A DNA stretch of 64,000 nucleotides from NCBI RefSeq assembly GCF_016755875.1, contig NZ_BNED01000005.1:7019501-7083500 (forward strand), given 5' to 3'. The DNA is from Streptomyces spororaveus (GTDB taxonomy: Bacteria > Actinomycetota > Actinomycetes > Streptomycetales > Streptomycetaceae). This document shows, in pieces, positions 1 through 8,439 of this stretch. Positions within the stretch are counted from its first letter, which is position 1. Every line of letters starts with the position of its first letter. A program made the translations under genes and the position numbers. The notes under the pieces are model-generated. The model was not told the origin of the DNA. It was given only the letters and a program-made list of their open reading frames with translations, and did no database searches.

Positions 1-3000
1 GTCGGGCTGCCGGGCCGCCATCGCGGTGAACCGGCTCATCACGTCCGCCGGCTCGGGGGCCGGGTTCGCCGGCAGTTCGCCGTCGGCCGTCAGGAAGTCG
101 AAGCCCGGCGCCTCCTCGGGGTGTTCCACGATCCGGCGCAGCACGGCGGTGAAACCGTCGGCGAGCAGTGCGGCCTGCACGGCGGTGTAGGAGCGGCCCG
201 CGCAGTTCAGCCGGAGCCGGACCCGACCGTCGCGCGGGTCCACGATCGCGTTGGTGAGCAGACCGAAGTTGGTCTCCTCGTAGGTGGTCAGGTCCAGCAG
301 TTCCAGCCGGTCGGTGCCCAGCACCGTCTCCAGGTTGTGCAGCCGGACGAAGGTGAACGCGGTGTCCAGCAGGGGGGCGCCGCCCCGGTCGCTCTGCACC
401 GCGCTGAGCGGGTATGCCCGGTACGGGTGCGAGTCCCGCTCCTGGCGGACCACGTCCCGCACCACCTCCAGCCAACTGGCCTGCCCGCCGCCCAGCCGGA
501 ACGGCATGGTGTTGAGGAAGAGTCCTGCCAGCCGGTCGGAATCGGCGACCTCCGGGCGGCCGTGCGTGACCAGGCCGGTGGTGATGTCCGCGGAGCCGGA
601 CAGCAGCCGCAGGGTCAGGCAGTGCGCGGCGAACAGCACCAGCCGCAGCGGCACCGCGTGTTCCCGGGCGAACTCCTGTACCCCCCGCTCGAGATCCGCG
701 GGCAGCTCGATGTGGTGGACGATGCCTTCGCCCGGGTTCGGCGCCTCGTACGGCACGAACGGGTCGAGCTGCACGAGCTCCGCCCCGTCGAGCAGGGTGC
801 CCCAGTACTCCTTGGCCTCCGCGGACTCCAGCAGCGCCCGCTCCTGGCGGACGTGTTCGGCGGTGGACGGCAGCGCCCGGTCCGGGACCGGCTCGACGGG
901 CGCGCCCAGGCCGTGCAGGTAGTCCTGGAGCAGCTCGCTCATCAGGTTGGCGACGCTCCAGCCGTCCAGGATCGCGTGGTGGAAGCTGAGCACCAGGTCC
1001 ACCAGGCCCCCGCGGGCGTGCACCCGGGTGTGGTGCAGTCCGGGACGCTCGTAGTCGTAGGGGTGGTGGCGGCGCTCCTCGATGTGCGCGAGAACGTCCG
1101 CCTCGGCCGCCTCCTCGGTCACGCCGCGCAGGTCGGTGACGTCGAGAGCGCCGGTGACCCGGGGGTGCACGATCTGCAGCGGCTCGGTGTACCCGCCGAG
1201 GGAGAAGGAGGACCGCAGCACCGGGTGACGCTCCACCAGCCGGCCGTACGCCGCGCGGAAGGCCTGCTCGTCCCAGTCGACGCGCAGCCGGTAGCGGAAG
1301 ACGTCCCGGTAGACGGTGGTGCTTCCCTCTTCGCTGCCGTGGTACAGCATGCCCAGGTGCAGCCGGGTGGCCGGGTACGCGTCGACCGCGCCCAGGCCCA
1401 GCAGTCGGGCCTTGTCCATGCCGGTGACGAGCGCGAACGGCTCGGGCGCCGGGGCCTGGGCCGCGGCCTGCACATCGACCGGGCGGACCTGCGGGGCGAG
1501 CGTGGCAATGGTGGTGTACCGGACCATGTCGGGGAGGGTGACGGCCAGGCGGAGCTTCTCGGCGGCCGCCCGGACCCGCAGCATGGTGATGGAGTCGCCG
1601 CCGAGCACGAAGTAGTCGTCGTGGACGGAAACGCGCTCGACGCCGAGCACCTCGGACCAGATCTCCGCCAGGGCCTGCTCGGTCGCGTCGCGCGGGGCGG
1701 TGTACTGTCCCGCGGCCGCACCGGTGGTCTGGTCGGGCACCGTCCGGATCAGGGCCCGCCGGTCGGCCTTGCCGTTGGGGGTCAGCGGGATCGAGTCGAT
1801 CCGCACGAACCGGGCCGGAATCATGTAATCGGGGAGGCCGCGGGCGAGTTCGGAGCGCAGACCGGCCGGATCCAGCTCGGTGTCGGCGACGTACGCGCCG
1901 ATCAGGGAGCCGCCGCGGTCCTGCGTGACCCGGTGCAGCACCACTGCGCCGCGCACCTCGGGCACGAGCGACAAGCGGTGCTCGACCTCGCCCAGCTCGA
2001 TGCGGTTGCCGCGGATCTTGACCTGGCCGTCGATCCGGCCCAGGTACTCCAGAGTGCCGTCGGCGAGCCGGCGGGCCAGGTCCCCGGTGCGGTACAGGCG
2101 CGCGCCGGGCGTGAACGGGTGCTCGATGAAGGCCCGGTGGGTCAGCTCGGGCCGGCCCAGGTAGCCGCGGGCGAGGCCGACACCGGCGATGCACAGCTCG
2201 CCGGGGGCGCCCACCGGCTGCGGGTTTCCGTACGGATCGAGCACGTGCAGTTCGGTGTTGTCGATGGGCCGGCCGATCGGGACCCGGTCCAGGGCGACGT
2301 CCGGGTCGGCGGGGCAGTCCCAGTACGACACGTCCACGGTGGCCTCGGTGGGCCCGTACAGGTTCACCAGCGACGGCACCGGCAGGCCGGCCGCGGCGAA
2401 GATCCGGTTGAAGCGTTCGACCTGCTCCGGCGGCAATGCCTCGCCGGAACAGAAGACCCGGCGCAGCGAGGCGGCCCGCCCCGTCAGCTCCGGCCGGTCC
2501 CCGAGCAGCTGGAGGAACTGCCCGAACATCGACGGCACGAAGTGCATCACGGTCACGGTCCGGGCCTCGATCGTGCCCAGCATCTCCAGCGGGTCCTTCT
2601 CGGCACCCGGCGCGAGCAGGGTCAGCCCGGCCCCGGCCAGCTGCCACCAGAACAGCTCCCACACCGACACGTCGAAGGAAACGGGTGTCTTCTGGAGCAG
2701 TACGTCACCCTCCCCGACGGGGTAGCAGCGCTGCATCCAGTTCAGCCGGTTGACCACCGACCGGTGCTCGACCATCACGCCCTTGGGACGGCCGGTGGAG
2801 CCCGAGGTGTACAGGACGTACGCGAGGCTGCGCGGACCGGCGAGCTCCGGCAGCGCCCCGGCCGGCACCTCGGGCAGGACCTCGTCGGCCCGCCGGACGA
2901 CGGTGCCGAGCCCCTCGGGCAGCGTGGGCGCCCCCGGGCCGGTCAGCACGGCGCGCGCCCCGCTGTCCTCCAGCAGCAGCCGGATCCGGTCGGCCGGGTA

Positions 3001-4611
3001 GCCCGGGTCGACCGGCACGTAGGCGGCTCCGGCCTTCAGCACACCGAGGATCGCGGGCAGCAGCGCGGGCGAGCGCTCCATCAGGACCGCGACCCGGTCA
3101 CCCGGTTCCACGCCGTCGCCGCGCAGCGCGTACGCCAGCCGGGCGGCCCGGTCCTCCAGCTCGGCGTAGCTGAGGCGGTCGTCGGGGCCCGGGCCGGTCA
3201 CGGCGGTCCGGGCCGGGGTGCGGGCGGCCTGCGCGGCGAACAGGCCGTGCAGGGTGGCGTCCTCGGGGAACTCGGCAGCCGTGCGGTTGTGTCCCTCGAC
3301 CAGCTCGGCCCATTCCTTGGGGTCGAGTGCGGTCAGCGTGGAGACCGGGCGGTCGGGAGCCTCCAGCGCGGCCAGTACCAGGTTCCGCACGTGCCGGCCG
3401 AACGCTTCCACCGGGAAGTCGGTGTCGAAGACGTCGGTGGCGTAGTCGAGTTCGACCAGGACGTCCTCGCCGTCCGCGATCTCGTTCACGACCACCGCGA
3501 GCACGTCGTGGTCGTGGGCGCGGGTGGCGCCGGTGGTCTGCGCGGTCGTGCCGGGGAGTTCGCGGGCGGCCGGCCACTGCACGTACGACAGGGTCACGTC
3601 GAACAGGGCCCGTTGGGCTCCGCCGCCGACCGCGGGAACCTCGCGCAGCACCTCGCCCAGCGGGAACCGCTCGTGGCGCTGCAGTTCGCGCGAGCCGCGC
3701 AGCACGGCGGCGACCAGCTCGGTGAAGGTGTCGGTGCCGGCGGCCCGCACGGGCATCGGCAGGGTGTTGGCGAACTGGCCGACCGTACGACGCTGGGCCT
3801 GGCCCCGCCGGTTGAACAGGGGAACGCCCAGCACCACGTCCTCGGTCAGGTGGGTCCGCGACAGGTGCACGGCGAACGCCGCCGCGATGAACGCGAACGG
3901 CGACTCGCCGCGTTCCCGGATCCGGGCGACGGCGGCATGCGGCAGGGCGAAGGAGTGCCGGGCCGAGGTGCGCTGCCCGCTGGGCGCGCGGCGCGTGAAC
4001 AGCGGCGGCTCGACGCCCGCCAGCGCGGTACTGAAGTGCTCCCGGTCCTTGGCGTACTGGGCGGAGGCGCGGTAGCGCTCCTCGTCCTCCAGCGCGGCAA
4101 GGGCCGAGGGCTCCGGCTCCCGGTCCGGCTCCTCGCCCGCGGCCACCGCGACGGTCTGCGCGAGCAGCAGGTTCAGCGCCCAGGCGTCCGCCAGGATGTG
4201 GTGCGCCTTGACGAAGACGTGGACGGCGTCCGGGCCCTCCTTGAGTACCGCCAGCTCGCAGGCCGGGCCCTCGCCGAGGGTGAACGGCCGGTCGTACGAG
4301 GCCTCGATCCACTCGGTGATCCGGGCCCCGGCATCCGGCCCGGCGCCGGTGAAGTCCAGCACCTCGACCCGCGGAGCGACCGCGCCGGCCCGCTGCTGCG
4401 GAATTCCGTCCACCTCGCGGAACTCCAGCCGCAGCGCGTCATGCCGTGCCGCGGCGGAACCGAGGGCGGCGGCGAATACCGCCGGATCCACCTGCCCGGC
4501 AAACCGGCGTGAAATATACAGATTGAACTGCGGCAACCGCGGGAACAGCGAATTCGCCACCCAGATGTCTCGCTGGTAGGCCGTCAACGGTGACCACACG
4601 GATGAATTCAC
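1..4611 (-). CDS. Nonribosomal peptide synthetase, C-A(Ser)-PCP-C..., 3' end outside window
   Basis: The 1,537 codons in the window give a modular NRPS that continues past the left edge. A condensation domain (about residues 5-430) has HHILADA at 137-143, where HHxxxDG is usual. The adenylation domain carries YTSGSTG (601-607), FDVSVWEL (from 646), NLYGPTE (750-756), YRTGD and the NGK lysine motif. The carrier domain has LGGDS with Ser1007, the phosphopantetheine site. A second condensation domain has an intact HHAILDG (from 1211) and is truncated by the window. Reading the ten pocket positions by comparison with EntF gives D-V-W-H-F-S-L-V-D-K, the serine code. The GTG at 4611 is preceded by AGGGGA, with an in-frame stop 9 codons upstream. 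It is divergent from the P450 operon, so it is probably co-regulated with it. The final product cannot be named. Confidence 0.95.
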   Translation of the reverse strand, partial: MNSSVWSPLTAYQRDIWVANSLFPRLPQFNLYISRRFAGQVDPAVFAAALGSAAARHDALRLEFREVDGIPQQRAGAVAPRVEVLDFTGAGPDAGARITEWIEASYDRPFTLGEGPACELAVLKEGPDAVHVFVKAHHILADAWALNLLLAQTVAVAAGEEPDREPEPSALAALEDEERYRASAQYAKDREHFSTALAGVEPPLFTRRAPSGQRTSARHSFALPHAAVARIRERGESPFAFIAAAFAVHLSRTHLTEDVVLGVPLFNRRGQAQRRTVGQFANTLPMPVRAAGTDTFTELVAAVLRGSRELQRHERFPLGEVLREVPAVGGGAQRALFDVTLSYVQWPAARELPGTTAQTTGATRAHDHDVLAVVVNEIADGEDVLVELDYATDVFDTDFPVEAFGRHVRNLVLAALEAPDRPVSTLTALDPKEWAELVEGHNRTAAEFPEDATLHGLFAAQAARTPARTAVTGPGPDDRLSYAELEDRAARLAYALRGDGVEPGDRVAVLMERSPALLPAILGVLKAGAAYVPVDPGYPADRIRLLLEDSGARAVLTGPGAPTLPEGLGTVVRRADEVLPEVPAGALPELAGPRSLAYVLYTSGSTGRPKGVMVEHRSVVNRLNWMQRCYPVGEGDVLLQKTPVSFDVSVWELFWWQLAGAGLTLLAPGAEKDPLEMLGTIEARTVTVMHFVPSMFGQFLQLLGDRPELTGRAASLRRVFCSGEALPPEQVERFNRIFAAAGLPVPSLVNLYGPTEATVDVSYWDCPADPDVALDRVPIGRPIDNTELHVLDPYGNPQPVGAPGELCIAGVGLARGYLGRPELTHRAFIEHPFTPGARLYRTGDLARRLADGTLEYLGRIDGQVKIRGNRIELGEVEHRLSLVPEVRGAVVLHRVTQDRGGSLIGAYVADTELDPAGLRSELARGLPDYMIPARFVRIDSIPLTPNGKADRRALIRTVPDQTTGAAAGQYTAPRDATEQALAEIWSEVLGVERVSVHDDYFVLGGDSITMLRVRAAAEKLRLAVTLPDMVRYTTIATLAPQVRPVDVQAAAQAPAPEPFALVTGMDKARLLGLGAVDAYPATRLHLGMLYHGSEEGSTTVYRDVFRYRLRVDWDEQAFRAAYGRLVERHPVLRSSFSLGGYTEPLQIVHPRVTGALDVTDLRGVTEEAAEADVLAHIEERRHHPYDYERPGLHHTRVHARGGLVDLVLSFHHAILDGWSVANLMSELLQDYLHGLGAPVEPVPDRALPSTAEHVRQERALLESAEAKEYWGTLLDGAELVQLDPFVPYEAPNPGEGIVHHIELPADLERGVQEFAREHAVPLRLVLFAAHCLTLRLLSGSADITTGLVTHGRPEVADSDRLAGLFLNTMPFRLGGGQASWLEVVRDVVRQERDSHPYRAYPLSAVQSDRGGAPLLDTAFTFVRLHNLETVLGTDRLELLDLTTYEETNFGLLTNAIVDPRDGRVRLRLNCAGRSYTAVQAALLADGFTAVLRRIVEHPEEAPGFDFLTADGELPANPAPEPADVMSRFTAMAARQPD

Positions 4612-4872
4612 GGTTCCCCTGCTCAGTCGTTCTCAGGACATGGACTTGCAGGTCACACCCTGCACAGACACGGTCCGGGCCATCCAGAAAGCCAGATGCC
4701 TGGTACTCCCAGTACCAGGCGCGGCATCACCCGGTTCGGAACACCAGGGAATTCCGTCCCTGGATGATCCAGAAAAATGCGGACACTCTGTAAACCCCCC
4801 TGGCGGAGGCGTCCTTTCCGTGGCAAGAATCCTGAAGTCGCACCGCAGATCCGTCGGCCGGAAAGGAACTCG
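4612..4872. promoter_or_regulatory. Divergent promoter region between NRPS and P450 operon, with two palindromes
   Basis: This 261-bp gap separates the divergent NRPS and P450 genes, so it should hold both promoters. Two perfect inverted repeats stand out. GCCTGGTAC-N5-GTACCAGGC lies at 4698-4720 and CCAGGGA-N6-TCCCTGG at 4744-4763, with centres about 45 bp apart. Both contain CCTGG/CCAGG. ATCCAGAAA occurs twice in direct orientation (4682-4690 and from 4766), framing the palindromes. This layout fits binding sites for a dimeric cluster regulator, but no regulator gene is in the window. No confident -35/-10 pair was identified. The P450 has a good ribosome binding site (GAAAGGAA) just before its ATG. 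Confidence 0.6.
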
Positions 4873-6249
4873 ATGAGCAGGGAAGTACCGTTGGTTGCCG
4901 GACACCCTCTTCTCGGATCGCTCAAGGAGCTGCGGGAGGATGTCCTCGCGGCTTACCTCCGGGCCCAGCGCTCCGTGGGTGACGTGGTGAGGTTCCAGGC
5001 CGGCCCGCCCGGCCTGCGTACCGAGGTCTACGGTGTCTTCTCGGCCGACGGGGTCCAGCAGGTGCTCGGATCGCAGGCCGCGAATTTCCGCAAGGACAAT
5101 CCGACGTATGATGAGATAAGGGAATCCGTCGGAAACGGCCTGCTCACCAGTCAGGACGACGAGTACGTTTTCCAGCGGCGGATGGTCCAGCCGCTGTTCA
5201 CGCGGCGCCGGGTGGACGAGTACGCCACCGCCGTACGCGCCGAGGCCGTTCGGACCGTGGCCGGCTGGAAATCATCCTCCGATGGCGTCGTGGACGTGTC
5301 GTCGGAAATGACTGAATTCGGACTGCGGGCTGTCGCACGCATCCTCTTCGGTGCCGACATCGACACCGCGATCGATGTCATACGACGGCGATTTCCGGTC
5401 ATCGGCGAGAGCGTGCTCCGCCGCGGTGTCTCCCCGGTCCGGCTGCCCCGGACCTGGCCGACCCCTGCCAACCGCCGCACCATCGCCGCCCAGCGGGAGC
5501 TGTACGACGTGTGCGACCGGATCATCGCCCAGCGCGCTGCCGACGGCGAGCACGACGGCGACGACATGATCTCCCTGCTGGTCCGGGCCCGTGACGAGGA
5601 CGGCTCCGGGCTCACCGCCGACGCGGTCCGCGACCAGATCCTGATCTTCCTGCTGGTCGGGCACGACACCACCGCGACCTCCCTCGCGTTCGCCCTCCAC
5701 CTGCTCGCGGGCCACCCCGAGGCAAGGGCCCGGGCCCGCGCCGAGGTGGACACCGTCCTGGCCGGCCGGCCCGTGACGGCCGAGGACACGGAAGCGCTCA
5801 CGTACCTCAACCAGCTGCTGAAGGAGACGATGCGGCTCTACCCGGCCGCTCCCATCATCGGCCGCCGGGCCTTCGCCGACGCCGACGTGAGCGGATTCCG
5901 CATCCCCGCCGGGGCCGACGTCTACCTCACGCCCTGGGTCACGCACCGCCACCCGGACTACTGGGAGCGGCCCGAGACGTTCGACCCGGAGCGTTTCACC
6001 CCGGACCAGGAGGCGGCCCGTCCGCGCTACGCCTGGTTCCCCTTCGGTGGCGGCCCCCGCGCCTGCATCGGCCAGCACTTCTCGATGATGGAGGCGTGCG
6101 TGGCGCTGGCCACCGTCCTTCAGCGCTACGACGTCGAGGCCTACGACCCGCCCGGCCACACCACCCCCGTCGCATTGGGCATGGCCCTGCGCCCCGCCGG
6201 TCCGCTCCGCGTCCGGGTGACCGCCCGCACGACGGAGGCGGCCGCGTGA
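4873..6249 (+). CDS. Cytochrome P450
   Basis: A 458-residue soluble class I bacterial P450, the normal length for the family. Visible motifs are the oxygen-activating I-helix GHDTT (263-267), the K-helix E318-T-M-R321, and the haem loop FGGGPRACIG with Cys398 as proximal ligand. ATG 4873 is chosen because GAAAGGAA sits about 6 nt upstream and the protein then starts with the usual short N-terminus. An upstream in-frame extension reads as non-coding. It is the first gene of the operon and overlaps the next gene by GTGA. It most likely oxidises a carrier-bound or released intermediate of the NRPS pathway. Redox partners are not encoded nearby and the substrate is unknown. Confidence 0.96.
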   Translation: MSREVPLVAGHPLLGSLKELREDVLAAYLRAQRSVGDVVRFQAGPPGLRTEVYGVFSADGVQQVLGSQAANFRKDNPTYDEIRESVGNGLLTSQDDEYVFQRRMVQPLFTRRRVDEYATAVRAEAVRTVAGWKSSSDGVVDVSSEMTEFGLRAVARILFGADIDTAIDVIRRRFPVIGESVLRRGVSPVRLPRTWPTPANRRTIAAQRELYDVCDRIIAQRAADGEHDGDDMISLLVRARDEDGSGLTADAVRDQILIFLLVGHDTTATSLAFALHLLAGHPEARARARAEVDTVLAGRPVTAEDTEALTYLNQLLKETMRLYPAAPIIGRRAFADADVSGFRIPAGADVYLTPWVTHRHPDYWERPETFDPERFTPDQEAARPRYAWFPFGGGPRACIGQHFSMMEACVALATVLQRYDVEAYDPPGHTTPVALGMALRPAGPLRVRVTARTTEAAA

Positions 6250-7622
6250 AGCACGTGCGCGAGGCGCTCCTGGCCGCGGACCGCACCCCGGCGGACATCG
6301 CCGCCCTGCCGCTGCCCGAGTCCTACCGGGCCATGGTGCTGCGGGCCGAGGACGCCTCCATGTTCGAGGGCATCCCCAGTCACGAGAAGGACCCGCGCAA
6401 GTCCCTGCACCTGGACCAGGTCCCGGTGCCGGAACTGGGCCCGGGCGAGGCCCTGGTGGCCGTCATGGCCTCCTCGGTCAACTACAACACGGTGTGGAGT
6501 TCGATCTTCGAGCCAGTGCCGACGTTCGCCTTCCTCCAGCGGTACGGGCGCACCTCCGACCTGGCCCGCCGCCACGATCTGCCGTACCACGTCGTCGGTT
6601 CCGACCTCGCGGGCGTCGTGCTGCGCACCGGCCCCGGCGTCAACGCCTGGAACCCGGGCGACGAGGTCGTCGCGCACTGCCTCTCGGTCGAGCTGGAGTC
6701 CTCGGACGGCCACAACGACACGATGCTCGACCCCGAGCAGCGCATCTGGGGCTTCGAGACCAACTTCGGCGGCCTGGCGGAGATCGCGCTCGTCAAGTCG
6801 AACCAGCTGATGCCCAAGCCCGGCCACCTCAGCTGGGAGGAGGCCGCCTCCCCCGGCCTGGTCAACTCCACCGCCTACCGCCAGCTGGTCTCCCGCAACG
6901 GCGCCGCCATGAAGCAGGGCGACAACGTCCTGATCTGGGGCGCCAGCGGCGGCCTCGGCAGCTACGCCACCCAGTTCGCCCTGGCCGGCGGCGCCAACCC
7001 GATCTGTGTCGTCTCCTCCCCGGAGAAGGCCGACATCTGCCGGGCCATGGGCGCCACGGCGGTCATCGACCGCAAGGCCGAGGGTTACAAGTTCTGGAAG
7101 GACGAGAACACCCAGGACCCGCGCGAGTGGAAGCGCTTCGGCTCGAAGATCCGCGAGCTGACCGGCGGCGAGGACATCGACATCGTCTTCGAGCACCCGG
7201 GCCGCGAGACCTTCGGCGCGAGCGTCTACGTCACCCGCAAGGGCGGCACCATCACCACCTGCGCCTCGACCTCCGGCTACATGCACCAGTACGACAACCG
7301 CTACCTGTGGATGTCCCTCAAGAGGATCGTCGGCTCGCACTTCGCGAACTACCGCGAGGCGTGGGAGGCCAACCGCCTGGTGGCCAAGGGCAAGATCCAC
7401 CCCACCCTGTCGAAGGTCTACTCCCTGGAGGACACCGGGCAGGCCGCCTACGACGTCCACCGCAACCTCCACCAGGGCAAGGTCGGCGTCCTCGCCCTCG
7501 CCCCCGAAGAGGGCCTGGGCATACGCGACCACGAGATGCGCGCCCGACACCTCGACGCGATCAACCGCTTCCGCCCCGCACCGACGGAGCGGACCGATGA
7601 ACCCAGCCGACCCGAGCAGTGA
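6246..7622 (+). CDS. ccr: Crotonyl-CoA carboxylase/reductase (carboxylating enoyl reductase)
   Basis: A 458-residue zinc-less MDR-family reductase of CCR type, which reductively carboxylates 2-enoyl-CoA with NADPH and CO2 to alkylmalonyl-CoA. The Rossmann motif GASGGLGSYA is present. The four residues described as the CO2-binding set in the Kitasatospora setae enzyme (Asn81, Phe170, Glu171, His365) occur here at exactly those residue numbers, so a carboxylating enzyme is likely. GTG 6246 overlaps the P450 stop (GTGA), indicating translational coupling. In a secondary-metabolite operon it would supply ethylmalonyl-CoA or a longer extender unit. That implies polyketide chemistry in the pathway, but no polyketide synthase is visible, so it should lie left of the window or elsewhere. 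Confidence 0.95.
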   Translation: MKHVREALLAADRTPADIAALPLPESYRAMVLRAEDASMFEGIPSHEKDPRKSLHLDQVPVPELGPGEALVAVMASSVNYNTVWSSIFEPVPTFAFLQRYGRTSDLARRHDLPYHVVGSDLAGVVLRTGPGVNAWNPGDEVVAHCLSVELESSDGHNDTMLDPEQRIWGFETNFGGLAEIALVKSNQLMPKPGHLSWEEAASPGLVNSTAYRQLVSRNGAAMKQGDNVLIWGASGGLGSYATQFALAGGANPICVVSSPEKADICRAMGATAVIDRKAEGYKFWKDENTQDPREWKRFGSKIRELTGGEDIDIVFEHPGRETFGASVYVTRKGGTITTCASTSGYMHQYDNRYLWMSLKRIVGSHFANYREAWEANRLVAKGKIHPTLSKVYSLEDTGQAAYDVHRNLHQGKVGVLALAPEEGLGIRDHEMRARHLDAINRFRPAPTERTDEPSRPEQ

Positions 7623-7670
7623 GACCCACGAGCCAACCGGCGCCGGGCGTTTCCGAGAGGTGAAATAGCT

Positions 7671-8438
7671 TTGGAATCCACCGCATTCGCAGCAGCTGTG
7701 GAAGGTGGCACGAGCGGAACCCTCCCCGTGGGCTCCTTCTACCGCGACGGCGGCGCGCCCGCCATCATGCGCGCCGCCCACTTCCCCGACGAACTGCTGT
7801 CCTACCTTCAGATGGAGGGGCTCGCGGCCCTGGAGTCCGCCACCCGCCACCGCTGCGACAGCCTCGTCGAACACGGCTGTTACGACGGCCGGGCCCTGGA
7901 GGTCGCGCGCGCCGCCGGCCTGCCCTACCTGGGCATCGACATCAGCCCCGGTGCCATCGCCGCGCTGGCCCACCGGGTCGGCGCGGAGGGTCTGAACGGC
8001 CAGGCTCGCGCCCTCGTCGGCGACATCCTGCACAACGGCTCCTGGGTCACCGAGGTCGTCGGCCGGCGCCCGCTCCAGCTGCTTCCCTTCAACCTGCTGG
8101 GCAACTTCGCCGAGCCCGAGAAGGTGCTCGCGAGCATCGCCGCGGTCGGCGGGGTAGGGGTGATCTCCGTCTTCAACGAGCAGCCTTGGACCCACGAGGT
8201 CCGCCGGGCCTACTACACCGCCTGCGGCATCGAGCGGCTGGACGAGACCGCCGGTGAGTACGGGGGCGTCGTCTTCCGGGGCGACGGAGGTTTCGCCTCC
8301 CAGTCCTTCAGCGAGGAGGGGCTGCTCCGACTGCTCGGCACGGTCGACGCGACCGTCCTGAACCGCACCGGCAACCGCCTGGGCCAGTGCGTCACCGTAC
8401 GCCTGGGCAGCCGGCTCGATACCGATCCGGAGGACTGA
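7671..8438 (+). CDS. SAM-dependent methyltransferase-fold protein, possible MTA-producing enzyme
   Basis: A 255-residue class I methyltransferase-like protein. SAM motif I is EHGCYDGRAL (about residue 67), followed by the acidic motif YLGIDIS and a later PFNLLGNF block typical of this fold. The TTG at 7671 lies downstream of GAGAGG. Later GTG and ATG codons are possible starts, so the N-terminus is uncertain. It sits between ccr and the methionine-salvage genes, 1 nt before the mtnAB start, so it is probably in the same transcript. A normal methyltransferase makes S-adenosylhomocysteine, which the salvage genes cannot use. Azetidine-2-carboxylate synthases are known methyltransferase-fold enzymes that release MTA. 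The placement suggests a comparable reaction, but this is inference. Confidence 0.8.
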   Translation: MESTAFAAAVEGGTSGTLPVGSFYRDGGAPAIMRAAHFPDELLSYLQMEGLAALESATRHRCDSLVEHGCYDGRALEVARAAGLPYLGIDISPGAIAALAHRVGAEGLNGQARALVGDILHNGSWVTEVVGRRPLQLLPFNLLGNFAEPEKVLASIAAVGGVGVISVFNEQPWTHEVRRAYYTACGIERLDETAGEYGGVVFRGDGGFASQSFSEEGLLRLLGTVDATVLNRTGNRLGQCVTVRLGSRLDTDPED

Positions 8439-8439
8439 G

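Noticed and set aside
121..4512. Very long plus-strand open frame opposite the NRPS gene
   Set aside because: It is the high-GC antisense shadow of the NRPS, which has complete condensation, adenylation and carrier motifs in the minus frame; the plus translation shows no domain.
4633..4925. Short minus-strand frames in the NRPS/P450 intergenic region
   Set aside because: They overlap the palindromes and the P450 start and lack ribosome binding sites or conserved sequence.
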